DNA from: Candidatus Altimarinota bacterium
Lineage (GTDB): Bacteria > Patescibacteriota > Gracilibacteria > UBA4473
Length of the DNA stretch: 5,308 nucleotides
Assembly (NCBI GenBank): GCA_020629095.1
Contig: JAHDDZ010000020.1
Coordinates: forward strand, 4,772 to 10,079
Direction: 5' to 3'
The notes under the pieces were generated by a model. The model searched no databases, was not told the origin of the DNA, and saw only the letters and a list, made by a program, of their open reading frames with translations. The position numbers and the translations under genes are program-made. Shown in pieces: positions 1-4,861 of this stretch; the stretch's first letter is position 1; every line of letters begins with the position of its first letter.

Positions 1-159
1 GACCATTTTTGCGCGAAGAGAATCGAATGATTTGGTTGCCGACAAGGCCAATGGAATAAGATCTTCGCAGCTTTTATTTACTTCGAGGTTTTCCCGAAGT
101 GACCGAAGCTGGCCTTCCATTCGGGCAATATGGTTTATTAGCGGCTTACATGGATTCAT
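1..159 (-). CDS. csoR: CsoR/FrmR-family metal-sensing transcriptional repressor, 3' end cut off by the window
   Basis: Reading the minus strand from the ATG at 159 gives 53 open residues that run off the left edge. They match the N-terminal half of the all-helical CsoR/RcnR/FrmR family (DUF156): residues 10-21 read HIARMEGQLRSL, the family helix-1 signature with EGQ at 15-17. Cys31 sits 15 residues after the Gly of that motif, where CsoR, RcnR and FrmR carry their first metal- or aldehyde-sensing Cys. The later His and Cys ligands lie past the edge, so copper, nickel or formaldehyde sensing cannot be told apart from residues alone. Family members are DNA-binding tetramers that release their operator when the effector binds. 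ATG159 is the only ATG/GTG/TTG start in frame before the upstream stop at 211-213. The upstream operator-like sequence favours a copper-type CsoR and autoregulation. It diverges from the haem membrane protein gene. Family assignment is firm; the effector is inferred. Confidence 0.85.
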   Translation of the reverse strand, partial: MNPCKPLINHIARMEGQLRSLRENLEVNKSCEDLIPLALSATKSFDSLRAKMV

Positions 160-168
160 TGCAAAAAT

Positions 169-174
169 ACTATA
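169..174 (-). promoter_or_regulatory. -10 box of the csoR promoter
   Basis: On the minus strand, 174 to 169 reads TATAGT (5 of 6 to TATAAT). No good -35 is placed at 16-18 bp; TTGCAA at 194-189 is only 14 bp away. Transcription would begin around 162, almost at the ATG (159), so the message may be nearly leaderless. The overlap with the operator fits a repressible promoter. Confidence 0.4.
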
Positions 175-187
175 CCCCCTATGGTAT
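171..187. promoter_or_regulatory. Probable CsoR operator (C-tract within an inverted repeat)
   Basis: The plus strand reads TATACCCCCTATGGTAT. ATACC (172-176) and GGTAT (183-187) form a perfect 5-bp inverted repeat around a 6-nt spacer, and the run of five C is flanked by ATA and TAT. CsoR operators typically have a G/C tract bordered by short AT-rich inverted arms. From memory, the Bacillus subtilis copZA site shares an ATACCCCC core with this one. The site ends 12 bp upstream of the csoR start and overlaps its best -10 box, as expected for autorepression. Confidence 0.65.
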
Positions 188-238
188 TTTGCAAGTGTTT
201 TTTTGTGCTTTCACCAGAAAAAAATGGATTGTTTCTTC

Positions 239-247
239 TGCTATAAA
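239..247 (+). promoter_or_regulatory. Possible extended -10 promoter of the haem membrane protein gene
   Basis: TGCTATAAA is an extended -10 element (TGn followed by TATAAA, 5 of 6 to consensus), ending 16 nt before the ATG at 264. No -35 box is seen at the usual distance, which extended -10 promoters can tolerate. It lies more than 50 bp from the CsoR-like operator, so repression of this gene by CsoR is not obvious from this promoter. Confidence 0.3.
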
Positions 248-263
248 TGCGTATTCTGATCAC

Positions 264-923
264 ATGGAAATACTTCAAAAATTAGAATCATACCTCTCAT
301 ATCCAATACTCAAAAAAGTATTTATTGGAGTAGTAAGTATCGCCTGGAGTGGAACTTTCCTCGGAGCATATAAAGATGGGAATTTCTATTGGGGGCGTGC
401 CGTGCATGAAACAGGTGAACTGGGGTGGGCCCTTCTTCTTTTTGTGATTTTTGTATCCCTTGCACAAAAAATTGTCCGCCTTCATGTTCCGAAGTTTCCC
501 TGGATTGCGCGGTTTTTACCGCTCAGAAAAGAAGCGGGCATCTTTGCTTTTTTGATTATTGGCTCTCATGCCTTGGCGGAATTTCTTAAGCGAGGTGTTC
601 TTGGTGACACATCTGCGATGATTGATGCCGCATTTACAACCCATCACGCCGCCGTTTTTGGAAGTATATCATTCTTGATAATGCTCCCGCTTTTTCTCAC
701 CTCTACCAACTGGGCCATAAAAAAGATGGGCCCAAAAGCTTGGAAAAACCTACAACGGTTTGCCCATGTGGCTTTTGTTTTTGCGGCGTTACATGTAGCA
801 CTCATAGACTTCTTTGGATACGGAAAAATTGATGGTGGGGCTACTTTATCTATGCTGGCCTACTTTGGTGGGTATGCGTATCTTTGGCACAAGAAAAAGC
901 AACTTAAAACGAACACACTATGA
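264..923 (+). CDS. MsrQ/YedZ-like ferric reductase-type haem membrane protein
   Basis: This 219-residue protein has about six hydrophobic helices (near residues 18-36, 52-70, 89-106, 126-145, 157-178 and 193-208), matching the size and fold of MsrQ (YedZ, about 210 residues). Family landmarks are the loop RKEAGIFAF before helix 3, SHALAEF with His102, and the stretch from LTSTNW (145-150) through KMGPKAW to LHV (176-178), which closely follows the MsrQ pattern of STN, G..W..L.R and LH. MsrQ binds haem b and passes electrons to the periplasmic methionine sulfoxide reductase MsrP; other family members reduce ferric ions. No msrP gene is visible, so the partner is unknown. ATG264 is chosen because the open frame further upstream overlaps csoR and its operator and does not look like protein; there is no clear Shine-Dalgarno site. 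One usual haem-ligand position carries Gln164 instead of His. Family confident, exact role not. Confidence 0.8.
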   Translation: MEILQKLESYLSYPILKKVFIGVVSIAWSGTFLGAYKDGNFYWGRAVHETGELGWALLLFVIFVSLAQKIVRLHVPKFPWIARFLPLRKEAGIFAFLIIGSHALAEFLKRGVLGDTSAMIDAAFTTHHAAVFGSISFLIMLPLFLTSTNWAIKKMGPKAWKNLQRFAHVAFVFAALHVALIDFFGYGKIDGGATLSMLAYFGGYAYLWHKKKQLKTNTL

Positions 924-1009
924 ACGCCCATAAACGAAGCAAAGCATTAGAAGAACATTTGAGTGAAATTATTATCGTTAAATCAATGTCTAGAGCTTCC
1001 TTTCCCTAA
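920..1009 (+). CDS. Possible 29-residue protein overlapping the end of the haem protein gene
   Basis: An ATG at 920 overlaps the TGA of the upstream gene as ATGA, an arrangement typical of translational coupling. The frame stops with TAA at 1007-1009, only 4 nt before the convergent clpB stop. The peptide begins MNAHKRSKALEEHLSEI, a plausible charged amphipathic helix, then ends in a hydrophobic and Ser-rich tail. I recognise no family. It could be a real small protein, the N-terminal remnant of a longer gene cut off beside clpB, or chance. The overlap is the main support. Confidence 0.3.
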   Translation: MNAHKRSKALEEHLSEIIIVKSMSRASFP

Positions 1010-1013
1010 TATC

Positions 1014-3551
1014 TTATACAAGTGTAATCAAGGTATCTTTTTGGAGTGATGCTGTAAATGTCTTTTTCTCGGCATTTTTAAGCATTTCCATGGCGAGTGG
1101 ATTCACCAGTTCATCTTCAATAAGCCGGCTGAGCGGCCGCGCGCCAAAGTCCGGATCAAATCCTTCTTTCGCCAAATACTCTTTCACCGAATCATCAACC
1201 GTTAAGTGGAGTCCATTTCGCTCTGCTCGAGCCACAACCTGTGCCAATTGAATATCCACGATTGCGCTCATATGTTCCTGCTTTAAGCTATGGAACGGTA
1301 CGATTCGATCCAGCCTGTTCAGCCATTCTGGACGGAAAAAATGCTGCAGTTCTTCGCGTAATTTCTTCGCTTCAGGCGGATTACCATCCTGCCACAGCTC
1401 GGTTGCTAGATTGCTGGTGAAGATCACAATCGCATTTTTTGCCATCACTTTACGGCCTTTCCCATCGGTTATGTGTCCTTCGTCCAACAGCTGGAGAAAC
1501 ACGTTAAACACATCTGGATGTGCTTTTTCCACTTCATCAAAGAGTAGCACGCTGTACGGTCTTCGTCGCAGGGCTTCAGTCAGCTGCCCGCCGCTGTCGT
1601 ACCCGACATATCCCGGAGGCGCCCCAATGAGCCGCGACACGCTGTGACGCTCTAAAAACTCGCTCATATCAAAGCGAATCATCGCCGAACTATCATCAAA
1701 AAGTTCCTTTGCCAGGGCCTTTGACAGCTCCGTTTTTCCAACCCCAGTCGGCCCCAAAAACAGGAACGAACCCACAGGTTTGCCTTTTTTGGCTAGGCCA
1801 CTCCGCGACCGGCGAATCGCATTGGCCACCGCCGTTACCGCTTCGTCTTGGCCGATAACCGTTTGGTGGAGTGTCTCTTCCAGCTGTACCAGTTTATCGG
1901 CTTCCGTTTGACTGAGTTTTTGCGCCGGTATGCCTGTCCAGCGGCTCACAATTTCCGCCAGATCTTCGGCGGTAACCTGTTCTTTCATAAGGCTCTGTTC
2001 GGTCGCTTTTTCTGCTTCCACGACTGATTTTTCTAATTCCGGTATCTTTCCGTAATTGATTTCTGCGGCCTTCGCATAATCACCCTCTGCCTCCGCACGA
2101 CTGGCCCCTAGGCGCAACTCTTCCAGCTTTTCTTTCTGCTCCGTGATTTTTTTTAGCTGCTGTTTTTCGGTCTGCCACAGGCCATCGAGGTCTTTCACCT
2201 CCGTGCTCAGCTTTCCAATTTCGGTCTCCACTTCTGCTAACCGCTTTGGATTATGCCCCTCTTTTTTGAGTGCCGCTCGCTCAATTTCCAACGTAATTAG
2301 CTGTTTTCGGAGTTTTGTGAGTTTCTCTGGCTCACTCTCAATTTGCAATTTTAAACGGCTCATCGCCTCATCAATCAGGTCAATTGCCTTGTCCGGCAGT
2401 CGCCGATCGGGCAGATATCGCACGCTTAAATCCACCGCCGCCACCAGCGCCTCATCCGTTATTTTCACCCCATGGTGTAATTCGTACTTTTCTTTGATCC
2501 CCCGTAGGATCGCCACCGCATCGGCGTTGGTTGGTTCCTCCACAGGTACCGGCTGAAATCGCCGTTCGAGTGCCGGGTCTTTCTCGATATACTGACGATA
2601 CTCGTCCAGCGTGGTCGCGCCAATGCAGTGCAAGGTTCCACGCGCCAAAGCCGGCTTGAGCAGATTTCCCGCGTCCATAGCCCCATCTGTGCGCCCCGCC
2701 CCTACAATGGTATGCAGTTCATCAATAAAGAGCACAATCTGCCCATTCGCTTTTTCTACGGCCTCGAGCACATTTTTCAGGCGTTCCTCGAACTCCCCCC
2801 GATACTTCGCCCCTGCGATAAGTGAGGCCATATCCAGCATCATTATACGTTTATTTTTGAGGCTATCGGGCACTTCTTTTTTATAGATTTGGTGTGCCAG
2901 CCCTTCTACAATAGCCGTCTTTCCAACCCCCGCATCACCCACCAAAACGGGGTTGTTTTTCGTTCGACGAGATAAGATCTGTAGTGTACGGCGGATCTCT
3001 TCGTCTCGTCCGATAATCGGATCGATTTTCCCCTTTGCGGCTTGCTCGGTAAAATCCAGGCAATACCTCTCTAATGCCTCAAATTTCGCGTCCCCTTGGG
3101 CGCTTGTGACCGCCTCACCACCACGGGCTTCTTTGAGTTTTGCTTCGAATAGAGCGGGTGTATGGCCTTGCTCCGCCAGCCATTTAGCCATAGGGTTAGC
3201 CCCCTGAAGCACTCCAAGCCACAACGAAGCCGGCGTAATATACTGGTCGCCCAGCTGTTTCATAACCGACTCCGCTGACTGGAGTATTGCCGTTACATCA
3301 CGATCCGGCGTGCGCTGCGTATTTCCAGACACCTTTGCGAGGCTTTTCCGTTTCTCACTACAATGCGTGATAATACTGGCATACCCCGGTGGCAGGCTAC
3401 TAATAAGTCGTGACAAGAAACTCGTCTGGTCGCTTATGAGCGCTTCTGTGAGATGACATAAAGAGATACTTCCTGCCTGGTCACGTTCCGCCAGCTGCTG
3501 CATAGTGGCTATTGCTCCCGCGGCCGATTCGGTCCAATTGTTAAAGTTCAT
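1014..3551 (-). CDS. clpB: ClpB protein disaggregase (Hsp100 AAA+ ATPase)
   Basis: This 845-residue protein is a complete ClpB (E. coli: 857). ClpB is a cytosolic hexamer that threads aggregated proteins through its pore with DnaK and small heat-shock proteins. Domains in order: Clp-N repeats (about 5-145); AAA-1 with Walker A GDAGVGKT (205-212), pore loop KYRG (249-252), Walker B VLFIDE (273-278) and arginine finger LERRF (328-332); a long coiled-coil M domain (about 400-525) including DYAKAAEINYGKIPELEK; AAA-2 with Walker A GPTGVGKT (600-607), pore loop GYVG (647-650), Walker B LLFDE (669-673) and sensor 2 GARPLSR (803-809). The full M domain and the absence of an IGF/IGL-type ClpP loop in AAA-2 indicate a disaggregase, not ClpA/ClpC. 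No key residue is missing. The ATG overlaps the preceding small gene's TGA as ATGA and has no Shine-Dalgarno site, pointing to coupled translation. It is visibly more GC-rich than the genes upstream. Confidence 0.97.
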   Translation of the reverse strand: MNFNNWTESAAGAIATMQQLAERDQAGSISLCHLTEALISDQTSFLSRLISSLPPGYASIITHCSEKRKSLAKVSGNTQRTPDRDVTAILQSAESVMKQLGDQYITPASLWLGVLQGANPMAKWLAEQGHTPALFEAKLKEARGGEAVTSAQGDAKFEALERYCLDFTEQAAKGKIDPIIGRDEEIRRTLQILSRRTKNNPVLVGDAGVGKTAIVEGLAHQIYKKEVPDSLKNKRIMMLDMASLIAGAKYRGEFEERLKNVLEAVEKANGQIVLFIDELHTIVGAGRTDGAMDAGNLLKPALARGTLHCIGATTLDEYRQYIEKDPALERRFQPVPVEEPTNADAVAILRGIKEKYELHHGVKITDEALVAAVDLSVRYLPDRRLPDKAIDLIDEAMSRLKLQIESEPEKLTKLRKQLITLEIERAALKKEGHNPKRLAEVETEIGKLSTEVKDLDGLWQTEKQQLKKITEQKEKLEELRLGASRAEAEGDYAKAAEINYGKIPELEKSVVEAEKATEQSLMKEQVTAEDLAEIVSRWTGIPAQKLSQTEADKLVQLEETLHQTVIGQDEAVTAVANAIRRSRSGLAKKGKPVGSFLFLGPTGVGKTELSKALAKELFDDSSAMIRFDMSEFLERHSVSRLIGAPPGYVGYDSGGQLTEALRRRPYSVLLFDEVEKAHPDVFNVFLQLLDEGHITDGKGRKVMAKNAIVIFTSNLATELWQDGNPPEAKKLREELQHFFRPEWLNRLDRIVPFHSLKQEHMSAIVDIQLAQVVARAERNGLHLTVDDSVKEYLAKEGFDPDFGARPLSRLIEDELVNPLAMEMLKNAEKKTFTASLQKDTLITLV

Positions 3552-3718
3552 GTACTGTAAGTATAGGTGTTTTCATGGTTCTTTTGAAGGTTCTTGTGTT
3601 CTTCTTCTACCTCTTCGTAGTATGGATCATAAATAAGCTCTCTGAGTCTTTTTTTCTTTCGCATAGAGAACCATCTATTCTTTTTACTTATATGCAGCCG
3701 ATTTGAAATATATTTCAT
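3548..3718 (-). CDS. Unrecognised 56-residue protein coupled to clpB
   Basis: The gap between the PsiE-like gene and clpB is not empty. An ATG at 3718 opens a 56-codon frame whose TGA (3550-3548) overlaps the clpB ATG as ATGA. It starts 18 nt after the PsiE-like stop, so it fills the gap exactly as an operon gene would. The protein has a strongly basic first half (RKKKRLR at 20-26), then an acidic, tyrosine-containing segment (DPYYEEVEEEH, 31-41) and a polar tail ending TYTYST. There is no membrane segment, signal peptide or cysteine. A second in-frame ATG at 3664 (residue 19) would give 38 residues; neither start has a clear Shine-Dalgarno site. I recognise no family. Its position suggests a partner or regulator of ClpB, or a leader that feeds ribosomes to clpB; this is inference. 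Confidence 0.6.
   Translation of the reverse strand: MKYISNRLHISKKNRWFSMRKKKRLRELIYDPYYEEVEEEHKNLQKNHENTYTYST
3560..3588 (-). promoter_or_regulatory. Possible internal promoter for clpB inside the small upstream gene
   Basis: On the minus strand, TTCAAA (3588-3583; 4 of 6 to the -35 consensus) is followed after 17 bp by TATACT (3565-3560; 5 of 6 to the -10 consensus). The -10 ends 8 nt before the clpB ATG, so a transcript from here would start within a few bases of it and be leaderless. The same bases encode the end of the 56-residue protein, so the match could be coincidental. Confidence 0.3.
3704..3717. repeat. 14-bp perfect AT-rich palindrome at the start of the small gene
   Basis: TGAAATATATTTCA reads the same on both strands. 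It begins at the second base of the 56-residue protein's ATG (minus strand). It could be an operator or an mRNA fold hiding the start, but AT-rich palindromes of this size also arise by chance. No T-run follows it on either side, so it is not a terminator. Confidence 0.4.
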
Positions 3719-3736
3719 CGTTCAAAGGATTAGGAA

Positions 3737-4165
3737 TTAAGTAGAATACTCCGCTTTATCAGAGTCATCCAATTGATTAAATCGATCATAGAACCCAAGG
3801 TAGATGACCAAATTGGCCAAACTAAAACCTGCGTATAACAGATTCACCCACATGGCTTGATCGTTTATAGCAAAGATAACCTCAACCGCTGGGGCAATAA
3901 TGGCAATTTGTACCAAGTATTTTATGCTGAGATTATGATACTTGAGATAAAAAATAAGAATGCGATAGGCCTTTAAAAGAACGATAATATAGGTGATTTT
4001 GTGAATAATATGATTAAAGTTAGGATGAAAAGACTCAAGTACTAATTCCCAGCTAGTTCTAGCACTGTAAACCACTAAAGCTAAAATACTGACTAAGATA
4101 ATAGCGGAAAAAATAAAATCCGTAACACTGCTAACTGATAACAATTTCTCTCGTAGTTTTTTCAT
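3737..4165 (-). CDS. PsiE-like four-helix inner membrane protein
   Basis: The 142-residue product has about four hydrophobic helices (near 16-34, 54-74, 84-100 and 105-125), a basic N-terminus (MKKLREK) and a polar acidic C-terminal tail. The size, topology and the segment LLKAYRILIFYLKYHNLSIKYL-like turn between helices 2 and 3 resemble the phosphate-starvation-inducible PsiE family, whose biochemical role is unknown. In Proteobacteria a PsiE homologue is part of the transmissible locus of stress tolerance together with Hsp20 and Clp genes, which makes the neighbours here meaningful. I start it at the ATG at 4165, which has a GAAGAG ribosome site 7 nt upstream and lies 4 nt after the stop of the lipoprotein Hsp20. 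A longer reading from a TTG at 4180 would overlap that gene and is less likely. The coding sequence is certain; the PsiE assignment rests on overall resemblance. Confidence 0.6.
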   Translation of the reverse strand: MKKLREKLLSVSSVTDFIFSAIILVSILALVVYSARTSWELVLESFHPNFNHIIHKITYIIVLLKAYRILIFYLKYHNLSIKYLVQIAIIAPAVEVIFAINDQAMWVNLLYAGFSLANLVIYLGFYDRFNQLDDSDKAEYST

Positions 4166-4169
4166 GGGA

Positions 4170-4766
4170 TTACTCTTCAATTATTTGGATAGAAACCTGA
4201 GAAGTGTTTTCTACATCCTTCTCAAATTCAATGGTTAAAAGGCCGTTTTTAATACGAGCTATTGGATCTTTTTGTACCATATACGGCAGACGAATTTGCC
4301 GTGTAAATGATCCAGATGATCGCTGTTGATACAAATATGCACGATCTTCTGTTTTTTGATCATTCTGTTGCTTTCCTGTTATAGTCAAAGTTTGGTTATT
4401 CAGATCAATGGCAATATTCTCTTTTGTATAAGTAGAAGGCACTTCCAGTTCAACTATCAAAGTATCATCCTGCTCATACATATTAAAAGGAAAAGCTGAT
4501 AAGTTGCTCTCAAAAAGCGTATCAAAACTATTCCACCTATTCACAAAACGACGATCCATATCTTCGATCATAGCTCGATGCCATGCAAACGGATCTGTGT
4601 AATAATGCCTTATTTCATGGTTACTCTTTTTTTTCGTAGCAGTATCTTCAGCAACTGGTGCTGAACTCGGTACATTTGTGAATGGAAAAAAAGAGGACAA
4701 TCCAACCACGGATGGGCTACAGCCAGACAAAAGTAGGCCTGCGGAACCAAGAAGAATCCATTTCAT
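4170..4766 (-). CDS. Hsp20 (alpha-crystallin) small heat-shock protein with a lipoprotein signal peptide
   Basis: The 198-residue product begins with a lipoprotein signal: Lys2, a hydrophobic stretch (WILLGSAGLL), then the lipobox LLSGC with Cys16 as the lipidation site. Ser17 at +2 is not the Asp that retains lipoproteins in the inner membrane of enterobacteria. A polar linker of about 35 residues follows, then an Hsp20 N-terminal region (DPFAWHRAMIEDMDRRF, about 58-74), the alpha-crystallin domain (about 93-183; TFTRQIRLP-like strand at 154-161 and KNGLLTIEF at 173-181), and a C-terminal I-x-I (Ile193, Ile195) that usually docks between subunits. Small heat-shock proteins hold unfolding proteins without ATP and normally work in the cytosol; this one should be exported and membrane-anchored. 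It is 4 nt from the PsiE-like gene. The ATG at 4766 is required to include the signal; a cytosolic form from Met67 or Met70 would lose part of the Hsp20 N-terminal region. Confidence 0.9.
   Translation of the reverse strand: MKWILLGSAGLLLSGCSPSVVGLSSFFPFTNVPSSAPVAEDTATKKKSNHEIRHYYTDPFAWHRAMIEDMDRRFVNRWNSFDTLFESNLSAFPFNMYEQDDTLIVELEVPSTYTKENIAIDLNNQTLTITGKQQNDQKTEDRAYLYQQRSSGSFTRQIRLPYMVQKDPIARIKNGLLTIEFEKDVENTSQVSIQIIEE
4173..4178 (-). promoter_or_regulatory. Ribosome binding site deciding the PsiE-like start
   Basis: GAAGAG on the minus strand (4178-4173) lies 7 nt before the ATG at 4165 and within the last codons of the lipoprotein Hsp20 gene. It favours ATG 4165 over the upstream TTG at 4180 and makes translation of the two genes likely to be coupled. 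It is one of the few recognisable Shine-Dalgarno sites in the window. Confidence 0.5.
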
Positions 4767-4770
4767 ATTG

Positions 4771-4798
4771 ATTATGGGTTACAAAAAATGCGAAACAA
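4771..4798 (-). promoter_or_regulatory. Possible promoter of the lipoprotein-Hsp20 to clpB operon
   Basis: On the minus strand, CATAAT (4776-4771; 5 of 6 to TATAAT) has a weak -35, TTGTTT (4798-4793), 16 bp upstream. The -10 ends only 4 nt before the ATG, so transcription would begin at or just inside the start codon. Its position just after the hsp20 terminator is where an operon promoter is expected. No CIRCE or other heat-shock operator is visible beside it. Confidence 0.3.
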
Positions 4799-4817
4799 AG
4801 ACTTCAAACTAGAAGTC

Positions 4818-4861
4818 AAAAATATCCGGAAGGAGGCACTAGGCCTCCTTTATCTGGATAT
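4818..4861 (-). terminator. Hairpin terminator overlapping the stop codon of the first hsp20 gene
   Basis: AAGGAGGC (4830-4837) and GCCTCCTT (4843-4850) form a perfect 8-bp stem around a 5-base loop that contains two bases of the stop codon. After a small internal loop the stem resumes with ATATCC (4822-4827) pairing with GGATAT (4856-4861). On the minus strand the fold is followed directly by TTTTT (4822-4818). The last codons of hsp20 form the upstream arm. It should stop or reduce transcription into the lipoprotein operon. Confidence 0.65.

Noticed and set aside
32..259. 75-codon plus-strand frame at the left end
   Set aside because: It lies antisense to csoR, shows no domain, and its composition looks like a shadow of the real gene.
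224..259. 11-codon Cys-rich leader peptide (MDCFFCYKCVF) ending 4 nt before the haem protein ATG
   Set aside because: A copper-sensing leader was considered because CsoR is adjacent. There is no ribosome site, it is very short, and the best promoter (239-247) would start transcription downstream of its ATG.
99..263. Open frame extending the haem membrane protein upstream from 264 to an ATG at 99
   Set aside because: It would overlap csoR and its operator on the other strand, and the extra 55 residues do not resemble the MsrQ family N-terminus. The family length fits a start at 264.
1010..1060. Terminator between the convergent ends at 1009 and 1014
   Set aside because: No stem with a following T-run could be found on either strand.
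1411..3207. Several plus-strand open frames opposite clpB, such as 1411-1647, 2143-2556 and 2611-2886
   Set aside because: They are antisense to a fully conserved clpB, are rich in Ser, Arg and Pro as expected of shadows, and show no recognisable domain.
3552..3736. CIRCE or other heat-shock operator upstream of clpB
   Set aside because: No TTAGCACTC/GAGTGCTAA pair or similar was found here or before the Hsp20 genes. The interval is mostly coding for the 56-residue protein.
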